Part shown: in pieces, positions 15,373-21,924 of the stretch
How positions within the stretch are numbered: the stretch's first letter is position 1
Layout of the letters: every line of letters starts with the position of its first letter
Source of the DNA: Gemmatimonadota bacterium
GTDB taxonomy: Bacteria; Latescibacterota; UBA2968; UBA8231
DNA: 25,325 nucleotides
Reading direction: 5' to 3'
Assembly (NCBI GenBank): GCA_002712305.1
Contig: PATE01000026.1
Coordinates: forward strand, 11,332-36,656
Translations under genes and position numbers: made by a program
The notes under the pieces: model-generated
What the model was told of the DNA's origin: nothing
Databases searched by the model: none
The model's input: only the letters and a program-made list of their open reading frames with translations

Positions 15373-16671
15373 ATGAACTCAACCTCCTCATGGTTTTCGC
15401 AGACCTTCGGCTTCGTTCGTGGCAATATCCTGGTTCTGACCATTTCCGGTTCCCTGGGAATGTTCAGTCGCAGCATGGTGTTTCCCTACGTGCCGTTGTA
15501 CGTCCTCTCCCTGGGTGGCGATCCCGAACAGGTGGGTATCGTCTACGCGCTGGGGCCTCTGGGCGGTCTGCTCATGTTTCCTATCGCCGGATATCTGGCC
15601 GATCACATGAACCGGCCACGCCTGATCGCACTGGCGGGGTATTTCTCTGCAGTGATGCTGCTGATCAATGCCGTGGCTCCCACCTGGGAGTGGGTGGCGG
15701 CGGCCCGGCTGCTGCAGGGGTTGGCCGTGTTCCACTTTCCCGCGTCGTCGGCCATCATCGCCGACTCGCTCCCACCCGAGCACCGGGGGCGCGGCATGGC
15801 GACGATGGCCGCCATGGCTGGAACCGTCGCACTGTTTGCGCCCTATCTTGCGGGTACGACGCTCGACGCGTGGGGCGTCGAGCGTGGGATGCGAATTCTC
15901 TATGTCGCCATGGCCGCTGCCTATGCCGGTGGTGCCACGATCAATCTGCTGTTTCTGAAAGAGACGCGGCAGGTATCGCCCGATCGTGTCCGCATGGACA
16001 ATCTGGCTCAGACATTTCGCGGTGTGTATGCCGACATCGTGCCGATGCTGCGTGGCTTCTCTCCGGCTCTGAAGGCAATGTCCGTCATCGTCACTCTCTG
16101 CTTTGTGTGCAACGGCCTGGCGGGCCCCTTCTGGGTGGTCTACGTGACGACGGAGGTGGGTCTCTCCTCATCACAGTGGGGGTTGATCCTGCTTGTCGAG
16201 GCGGGGTTACGTAATCTGTCGACGATTCCCGCGGGGTTCCTCGTGGACCACTTTGGTCGCCGCCGCTTTATCCTGATGGTCCTGCTCTTCAGCTGGGTGA
16301 TTCCGCTGTTGTTGCTGGCCGGTTTCTTTGCGCAGGTGCTCGTGCTGCGTTGCGTGATCGGCATCATCTCCGCGTTCTTCTCACCCGCCATGGGTGCACT
16401 GATGGCCGATATCGTACCGAGTGAGAATCGTGGGCGGGTGATGGCGGCGATCGGTCGAGGAACGGTCATGGTCGGCGGGGCGACCGGCGGCATCGGTGGC
16501 CCTGGTGTCGGATTCCTGACCACCTTGCCTCTTATCATCGGTTCGGCCTGTGGCGGGATTCTCTACGCCATCAGCCCGTCGATTCCATTCCTCTTCGTGC
16601 TGGGCGCGATGGTCGTCGCCTTCGCGCTGGCCGTTGGTTTTCTGCACGAACCGAAGAACGCTGAACTGTAA
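15373..16671 (+). CDS. major facilitator superfamily transporter
   Basis: This 432-residue inner-membrane protein has about 12 hydrophobic segments in two halves. The MFS loop 2-3 signature appears as GYLADHMNRPR (residues 73-83) and is repeated in the second half as GFLVDHFGRRR, as expected of the family. DSLPPEHRGRG and DIVPSENRGRV are the matching conserved loops after helices 4 and 10. A central cytosolic loop of about 45 residues separates the halves. The substrate cannot be assigned; drug/proton antiporters and sugar-type carriers both have this form. An aldo/keto reductase gene starts 11 nt downstream on the same strand, so the pair is likely one transcript. The start and its unusual leader are described in the separate entry. 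Confidence 0.92.
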   Translation: MNSTSSWFSQTFGFVRGNILVLTISGSLGMFSRSMVFPYVPLYVLSLGGDPEQVGIVYALGPLGGLLMFPIAGYLADHMNRPRLIALAGYFSAVMLLINAVAPTWEWVAAARLLQGLAVFHFPASSAIIADSLPPEHRGRGMATMAAMAGTVALFAPYLAGTTLDAWGVERGMRILYVAMAAAYAGGATINLLFLKETRQVSPDRVRMDNLAQTFRGVYADIVPMLRGFSPALKAMSVIVTLCFVCNGLAGPFWVVYVTTEVGLSSSQWGLILLVEAGLRNLSTIPAGFLVDHFGRRRFILMVLLFSWVIPLLLLAGFFAQVLVLRCVIGIISAFFSPAMGALMADIVPSENRGRVMAAIGRGTVMVGGATGGIGGPGVGFLTTLPLIIGSACGGILYAISPSIPFLFVLGAMVVAFALAVGFLHEPKNAEL

Positions 16672-16682
16672 AGGAACGAGAG

Positions 16683-17663
16683 ATGAACTACCGAGAGTTG
16701 GGCAAGACGGGCGTACTGGTTTCACCCGTATGCCTGGGCACGGCCTTCCGAAGCCAGGAGGATGAAGACACCTGTGTGCGGGTCATCGAACGGGCCATGG
16801 ATCTGGGCTGCAACTTCATCGACACCGCCCTCTACGGGGAGGGTCGATCGGAAAAGGTGGTCGGCAGAGCGCTGAAGGGGCGACGTGACGAGATCGTGCT
16901 GACGACGAAGATCTTCGCCACTCTCGGTGCCGGACCCAATCGAGGCCGGCTCAACCGACTGAATCTGATGAGCGGCGTCGAGGCGAGTCTCAAACGACTC
17001 GGCACAGACTACATCGACCTCTACCTGCTGCACTCCTTCGATCCCCATACCCCCCTCGAAGTCACGCTCCGGGCTCTCGATGATCTGGTCCATCAGGGGA
17101 AGGTTCGCTATATCGGCTGCTCGAATTTTGCCGCGTGGAAGATGATGGAGGCCCTGTGGATCTCGTCAGAAAAGGGACTGGCGCCCTTCGTGTGCACGCA
17201 GTCCCAATACAATCTTCTGAATCGGTTTGAGATCGAGCCGGAGATCATGCCCCTGTGCAGGGAGTTTGGCGTGGGCATCATGGCCTACAGTCCGCTGGCG
17301 ATCGGCTTGCTCACCGGCCGATTCCGGCGTGGCCAGGAGCCTCCTGCGCACACGCCGTGGAGTCGTGGCGAAAATACCGGTCTCAGCCCACACAAGTACA
17401 AACTCGAAGACGCCATGGATGAATTCAACGACCGGATTGTTCAAACCCTCGTCGACATCGGTGAGCGGCACGATCGATCGCCAGCGCAGGTCGCCATCGG
17501 CTGGATTCTCGATCACCCTGAGATCAGCGCGCCCATTCTGGGTGCGGATGAGCCGGAACATGTGGATGAGATCTTCGCGGGTCTGGAATGGGCGCTGCCT
17601 GCCGAAGAGCGGGTCTTGCTCGATGAGGTGTCGGAACGCCCAAAGCCAAGAAAATTCGCCTGA
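16683..17663 (+). CDS. aldo/keto reductase
   Basis: This 326-residue (beta/alpha)8 NADPH-dependent oxidoreductase shows the whole catalytic tetrad: D47 and Y51 (FIDTALYGEG), K76 (LTTKIF) and H117 (YLLHSFD). Further family segments are RYIGCSNFAAWKM, QSQYNLLNR, MAYSPLAIGLLTGRF and the C-terminal GADEPEHVDE. It reduces aldehydes or ketones of sugars or similar compounds. The tetrad and the YSPLAxGLLTG pattern place it near the voltage-gated-channel-beta/Tas-like bacterial group. ATG 16683 follows AGGAA (16673-16677), 5 nt upstream. It is directly downstream of the MFS gene, which suggests that transport and reduction act on one substrate. Confidence 0.94.
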   Translation: MNYRELGKTGVLVSPVCLGTAFRSQEDEDTCVRVIERAMDLGCNFIDTALYGEGRSEKVVGRALKGRRDEIVLTTKIFATLGAGPNRGRLNRLNLMSGVEASLKRLGTDYIDLYLLHSFDPHTPLEVTLRALDDLVHQGKVRYIGCSNFAAWKMMEALWISSEKGLAPFVCTQSQYNLLNRFEIEPEIMPLCREFGVGIMAYSPLAIGLLTGRFRRGQEPPAHTPWSRGENTGLSPHKYKLEDAMDEFNDRIVQTLVDIGERHDRSPAQVAIGWILDHPEISAPILGADEPEHVDEIFAGLEWALPAEERVLLDEVSERPKPRKFA

Positions 17664-17669
17664 CTGCCG

Positions 17670-17696
17670 CTGACTCGATCAACCGACTCGAGTCAG
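17670..17696. terminator. 9-bp inverted repeat between convergent genes
   Basis: CTGACTCGA (17670-17678) pairs perfectly with TCGAGTCAG (17688-17696), with a 9-nt loop. It sits between the end of the aldo/keto reductase gene and the 3' end of the convergent PhyH-like gene, where a bidirectional terminator would be expected. Neither strand has a T-run after the stem, so intrinsic termination is not certain. Confidence 0.4.
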
Positions 17697-17727
17697 TGAT
17701 GCGATTCGGGGGTTCTGATCCGACGTC

Positions 17728-18596
17728 TCAGGTGCCCAGTCGCGCTTTCTGCTCTTCCAGCATTCTGCGTTGCCGCAACTCGCGCTCGGGAACGATGCGC
17801 TCGCGTTCGCCCGTGATCCTGTAGTCGAGTTCATCGACGTCGAGGGCGTGTAACACGGCCTGCTCGACGAGGGTGTAGTTGCCGTCGGCCTGGTGGAACT
17901 GCATGGGCTCGACGAAGCTGACGGGAGGATTGGTGATGAAGCGAGCCCGTCCAGAGGGATTGCGCGATCCGGCGTGCAGCATATACGGGTGAATGAGCAG
18001 GACGTCACCTACGCGGCCCGTCACCTCGCCGAACTGTTGACAGTGTTTGATCTGCTCACCGAAGCGCGCATCCACCGGACGAAGACCCCCGGGGAATTTC
18101 TCCAGATAGCGGGCGATGGGTCCGAGGGAGTCGGGGGCGATGAAGGTTCCACCACTACGGGGGTCGATGTCAGACCACAGGACGATGGACAGCAGCCCCT
18201 GTTCGGGGCTGTCGAGGAAATGCCGGAACCAGTCCCCATCCTTGTGCCATCCCGGCGCCTCTGCCGAGGGCTCCTGCCAGTCCTGGTCGGCACCGACGTT
18301 GAAGTTGATGATGAATCCATCACCCCAGTGCAGGTCGCCTGCAATGTGCTCCTCTCCACTAGACAGGTCACAGATCGTCTCGAAGGCGCGCGGAGCGAAG
18401 GTCTTCACCTCGACCCGGTTCATCGTGGGCAGGTGGACAGCTCCTGATCCCAGGTTGAGGGATCCTCTGGATCGTAGCCGAGTCGCTCGAACGCCAGATC
18501 CCGCTACCGGTCGGCAGTCGCCCGATCGATACAATCGTCGAGACGCAAATACCCCTGTTCGATGAAATGGTCACGCTCGCTTGCAGAAAGTGCCAT
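17728..18596 (-). pseudogene. second phytanoyl-CoA dioxygenase family gene, broken near the 5' end
   Basis: ATG 18596, preceded by AGAGGA, opens the PhyH N-terminus MALSASERDHFIEQGYLRLD and reaches TAG at 18504-18506. The same frame continues after the stop as RDLAFERLGYDPEDPSTWDQE. Near 18441 the family sequence changes frame (AVHLPTMNRVEVKTFAPR), consistent with loss of one G from GAGGCT. The rest is open to 17728. It keeps the iron ligands: H and D of WHKDGDW (bases 18238-18246), the distal histidine in HPYMLHAGSRNP (codon at 17974-17976) and an arginine after it (SGRARF). Repaired, it would be about 289 residues, normal for PhyH. A start within the remaining frame (up to 18534) would have a non-family N-terminus. 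The enzyme core is intact, so decay looks recent or reflects sequence errors. Confidence 0.82.
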
Positions 18597-18709
18597 ATCG
18601 GGTCCTCTTCGGTGTCAGACATGAGACCGTTGGCTCAGAAGGCCAGGTCCGATTGGGCAGAAGCAAGTCTCTCAACATAGGTTGTGACAAACTCCATCCC
18701 GAGGTGACC

Positions 18710-19849
18710 ATGGACGTCCACGCGATTCGCGCCAGGATCCCCCTGACGCAAACCTGTCTCTACTTCAACACCGGTGGCATCTCACCCACGCTGGATGTGG
18801 TTCGCGACTCGCTCATCCACGACATCCGGGAGATCGGTGAGACAGGCCCGCCACCGATCATGCGGCCCGATGAGTATCATCAGCGACTGCAGAGTGCCCG
18901 TGAACGACTCGCCGATTTCTGCGGTGCCGAGCCAGAAAACCTGTGCCTCACGCGCGGAGTAGCGGATGGGGTGACGACGGTTTTCAATGGCCTGGATTGG
19001 CAGACCGGCGATGAACTGGTGCTCACCGACGAGGAACACCCCGCCGTCAGGATACCGGCCGATCGTTTGCCGGCAGGCCACGGTGTGAAGCTGAAGTATC
19101 TGCCCATCGACGGGTCTGCGGAGGAGGTCCTGTCGCGGTTGGAACAGATGATCACGTCGAAAACGAAGATGCTAGCCCTGAGCCATGTGACCACCGATAC
19201 GGGCACCCGCCTTCCCGCCAGGCAGATCGTCGAACTGGCTCACTCACGGAGCGTACCGGTGTTGTATGATGGGGCCCAGTCGCTGGGGCAGTTCCCGGTG
19301 GACGTGACCGATATTGGCGCCGACTTCTACAGCGCCCTCAGTTACAAGTGGATGTTCGGTCCCTACAGTGCCGGATGGCTCTACATTGATCCCGCCTGGC
19401 ATAATCGCCTCAAGGTGGTGCCATCCAGCGCCAACTACTTCGCCGATGACGGAATTCGAAGGTTCGAGTTCGTCACGATGCCCACCATCTACTACACGGC
19501 CAGTGCTGCTGGCACCGACTATCTGAGCGCAGTCGGAATCGACAAGATCGAGCAGCACACGGCGGATCTCGCAGGCCGACTACGGACGGGCCTGGCCGCG
19601 ATCCCAGGACTCGCCATCGAAAGCCCCTCCGAGCCCGGAATGAGCACAGGTGTCGTGGCCTTCCAGGTCGCCGGTTTCGAGGGACCCTACATCTCCACGC
19701 AGTTGCGGGAGCGACAGATCATCACGCGCCCAACCGGTCTGAAGTTCAGCGGTGTGCGCGTGTCGGTGGCGATGTTCACCACGGCGGCCGATGTAGATGC
19801 CGTGATCGGTGCCGTCGACGAGATCGTCCGAGCCGGGGCTCCGGCCTGA
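18710..19849 (+). CDS. aminotransferase class V family protein (PLP-dependent)
   Basis: This 379-residue fold-type I PLP enzyme is of the cysteine-desulfurase/isopenicillin-epimerase-like group. Visible are YFNTGGISP at the N-terminus, the ring-stacking region LTRGVADGVTTV, DEEHPAVRIP, SHVTTDTGTRLP, D187 in YDGAQSLGQFPVD (binds the pyridine nitrogen) and the Schiff-base lysine K213 in SYKWMFGPYSAGWLY. The start is ATG 18710, with GAGGTG at 18701-18706. The open frame begins at 18581 but its first 43 residues have no family similarity. Reactions in the family include desulfuration, epimerisation and transamination, so the substrate is open. It is followed after a single base by the esterase gene, so they are translated together. 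Confidence 0.92.
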   Translation: MDVHAIRARIPLTQTCLYFNTGGISPTLDVVRDSLIHDIREIGETGPPPIMRPDEYHQRLQSARERLADFCGAEPENLCLTRGVADGVTTVFNGLDWQTGDELVLTDEEHPAVRIPADRLPAGHGVKLKYLPIDGSAEEVLSRLEQMITSKTKMLALSHVTTDTGTRLPARQIVELAHSRSVPVLYDGAQSLGQFPVDVTDIGADFYSALSYKWMFGPYSAGWLYIDPAWHNRLKVVPSSANYFADDGIRRFEFVTMPTIYYTASAAGTDYLSAVGIDKIEQHTADLAGRLRTGLAAIPGLAIESPSEPGMSTGVVAFQVAGFEGPYISTQLRERQIITRPTGLKFSGVRVSVAMFTTAADVDAVIGAVDEIVRAGAPA

Positions 19850-19850
19850 C

Positions 19851-21143
19851 ATGTCGTCCCCAAATCAGATCAGCGACGACCAGATCACCCGAGACCGGGA
19901 AGACCCGACCTACCAGACCGGGGAAGACGCAGTCTTCAGCATCCAGCTGGGCCCCGACGCCGAGCGGGCCCACGTGTGTCTCAGCAACGATGGGTATCGC
20001 GTGCTCCTTCAGCAGCCCATCGACGCACACGCACGAATCGCCGGATCGCTGGAGACACCCGGCATTCTGCGGTGCCGTGTAAACTGGCTTCGCGACGGTG
20101 AGCCGCACTCGATGATCAGTGCCGCTGCATTCGATCCTTACCAGATCGAACCGACGACGACGGAGCCCGACGACTTCGACGCCTTCTGGCAACAGCAGAA
20201 GCAGGCGCTGGCCTCGGTTCCCATGGACGTCACCTTCACGGCAGATGCGTCCGATGCCACCGAAGAGGCCCTTGGCTTCGGCAAGGTCTCTCTGGCCAAC
20301 ATCGAGGACACCCGGGTGTATGGGTATTTCGCCCGACCAAGCACAGAGGGGCCATTTCCGGCGGTGCTGACGCTGCAGAATCACGGCGGAGGCGCCTGGA
20401 GTGTGCCGCGTGAGTGGGCCACAAACTTTGCTGAGCAGGGCTTTCTGTCGATGGCGATCAACACCCACGATGTGGACAATGGCCTCGAACAACGACGCTA
20501 CGACGACCTGAATCGGGGAGCTCTCGATAGCTACACGCTGCATGGCTTTCTGGACAGGGAGGATTACTACTTCAAGGCCGTGTATACCCGTCTTGTTCGG
20601 GCGATCGACTATCTCACCAACCTGTCCGAGTGGGACGGAAAGACCCTGATTCTCACCGGACGGAGCCAGGGAGGTGGGCTCACGTTGGTTGGGTCAGGTC
20701 TCGACGATCGCGTCACAGGTATGGTGTGCGCCGTGCCTGCCATGTGCGAGCACGGCGGTCACAAGTTCGGCCGACCTGCGGGATGGCCACGGTTTGTGCC
20801 CAACGACGAACACAACTACGGCAAAGGCTGGGAATATGCGGAGACCGGCAATGGGCACGGCCCCGTGAGCCGGCCCGTGTGGGAGGTATCCCGCTACTAC
20901 GACGCCGTGAATTTCGCCCGACGCATCTCGTGCCCTGCCGTCATCAACCTGGGCCTGATCGACACCTGTGTGCCACCGACGACCGTCTTCAGCGCCTTCC
21001 AGGTGATCAAGGGGGCCAAGACCGCCGTCGTCAGCCCCGATCTGGGACACGACGCCGACCGCAACCCAGCCTATCGTCGCGACGAGTTTATCCGCACGAT
21101 GGCCTCAGAGACGGGTTCGGTGGTGACGGCGCCGGACTCGTAG
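19851..21143 (+). CDS. acetylxylan esterase / cephalosporin-C deacetylase family alpha/beta hydrolase
   Basis: This 430-residue protein has an N-terminal beta-rich region of about 110 residues and then the AXE1-type catalytic domain (FDAFWQQQKQAL, YGYFARPSTEGPFPAVL, NHGGGAW). The catalytic triad is S272 in GRSQGG, D371 in GLIDTCVPP and H400 in DLGHDADR, which is the known order of this family. These enzymes remove acetyl groups from xylan, xylo-oligosaccharides and similar compounds. No signal peptide is visible, so it is likely cytosolic and acts on imported oligosaccharides. ATG 19851 follows the aminotransferase stop by one base. An in-frame ATG at 19809 would overlap the aminotransferase gene and is less likely. 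Confidence 0.92.
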   Translation: MSSPNQISDDQITRDREDPTYQTGEDAVFSIQLGPDAERAHVCLSNDGYRVLLQQPIDAHARIAGSLETPGILRCRVNWLRDGEPHSMISAAAFDPYQIEPTTTEPDDFDAFWQQQKQALASVPMDVTFTADASDATEEALGFGKVSLANIEDTRVYGYFARPSTEGPFPAVLTLQNHGGGAWSVPREWATNFAEQGFLSMAINTHDVDNGLEQRRYDDLNRGALDSYTLHGFLDREDYYFKAVYTRLVRAIDYLTNLSEWDGKTLILTGRSQGGGLTLVGSGLDDRVTGMVCAVPAMCEHGGHKFGRPAGWPRFVPNDEHNYGKGWEYAETGNGHGPVSRPVWEVSRYYDAVNFARRISCPAVINLGLIDTCVPPTTVFSAFQVIKGAKTAVVSPDLGHDADRNPAYRRDEFIRTMASETGSVVTAPDS

Positions 21144-21221
21144 AGGGCCAGTCCAAGGCGCCATCATCCCGCTGATCCGCCGCGTCGGTGCGCCACCGCT
21201 ATCGCTGCGCCACCTGCCAAT

Positions 21222-21410
21222 TCAGCCACTGACCTGACCTTGTCGTGCATAGTCCACCGCTTCACCCAAAATTCGCGCCGCTACCTGCGGCGCGTGGAAA
21301 CCCATGTGTGCTCTTCATCCTTACGGTCCATGATGTTGCCGCAGTGCAGCCACGGCAAAACTCGCCAAAGCGGTGACGACAATGATGGCTGCAGCCGACT
21401 TCCCGGGCAT
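21222..21410 (-). pseudogene. nrfA: nrfA remnant: N-terminal anchor joined to the C-terminal end, heme region deleted
   Basis: ATG 21410, two bases after the nrfH stop, opens a signal/anchor sequence (MPGKSAAAIIVVTALASFAV, AAL). The reading then changes frame near 21341 and continues with [11 protein letters not shown], matching the NI-x-ERK-x-E pattern at the start of cytochrome c nitrite reductase. About 20 nt later a third frame (21305-21222) reads [20 protein letters not shown] and ends RQGQVSG and TGA. This matches the C-terminus of NrfA, including the distal histidine. Intact NrfA needs about 1.4 kb and has five heme-binding motifs. Here 189 nt remain and no CxxCH/CxxCK is left. The position directly after nrfH is the normal nrfHA order. 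Confidence 0.7.
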
Positions 21411-21412
21411 GT

Positions 21413-21924
21413 TTACCGTGATTCCCCTTCCAGTTCCAATGTTGTTTCGGGACCGCCAAGCCCCGCCTTCTCACCGTGGCCTACCGTCGCATGGCAGTGT
21501 ACGCAGCCCGGTGAGTCCTGATTTGAGACCAGCATGTCAGAGGTCATCGGCTCGTGACAGCCTAGGCAGTTGCGCTGCAGGATCTGACTGTTCTTGGAAT
21601 TGATGACGATGGGTTCGTGGAAATCCTGGAATGTGAACCCTTTGGAGTGGTAGTAGCCGTTTTCCGGCTTGGCCATGTACTTGGCGACGAAACTCTGAGG
21701 CAGATGGCAGTCGACGCAGCTCGCAACACCGTGATGGGAGGCTTTCTGCCACGAATCAAACTGCGGCTGCATGATGTGACAGTTCGTGCAAGCTCGTGGG
21801 TCCGTGCTGAAGTAGGACAGGCCCTCGGCATATTGGAGTGTGAAGATACCGAGGCCAGCCACAATCCCTATGCAGGCCAGGCCACGATCGCAAGTCGTTG
21901 CGGAGATTGTTCAGAAGGCGCCAT
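21413..21924 (-). pseudogene. nrfH: cytochrome c nitrite reductase small subunit NrfH, frameshift in the membrane anchor
   Basis: NrfH is a membrane-anchored tetraheme cytochrome that passes electrons from the quinol pool to NrfA, which reduces nitrite to ammonium. All four heme motifs are present: CTNCH, CVDCH, CLGCH and CVHCH, with family segments [28 protein letters not shown] and [12 protein letters not shown]. The N-terminal anchor ([18 protein letters not shown]) is in the heme frame, but the matching start, ATG 21924 ([15 protein letters not shown]), is in another. Joining them needs one extra C at about 21872-21876 (GGCCTG for GGCCCTG). In the heme frame the first start is GTG 21862, which loses half the anchor. 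Repaired length is about 170 residues. ATG 21924 overlaps the end of the TonB receptor gene by 14 nt. Confidence 0.88.

Noticed and set aside
15168-16214. 348-codon plus-strand open frame
   Set aside because: It overlaps the RapA start and the MFS gene in another frame. Its composition is Arg/Ser/Gly-rich without domains, so it is a shadow.
4618-18596. Reassignment of TAA/TAG to glutamine, suggested by four in-frame stops at apparent Gln positions
   Set aside because: TAG and TAA are used as ordinary terminators in intact genes here (TAG at 3258-3260 five bases before the next start, TAG at 21141-21143, TAA at 9092-9094), and three of the four interrupted genes also have frameshifts, which recoding would not explain.
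18581-18709. N-terminal extension of the class V aminotransferase
   Set aside because: The extra 43 residues are not family-like and overlap the start of the divergent PhyH gene. ATG 18710 has its own GAGGTG site.
21189-21214. Two direct copies of TGCGCCACC separated by 8 nt downstream of the nrfA remnant
   Set aside because: They are only nine bases long, with two copies and no further periodicity. This is too little for a CRISPR, iteron or attachment site.
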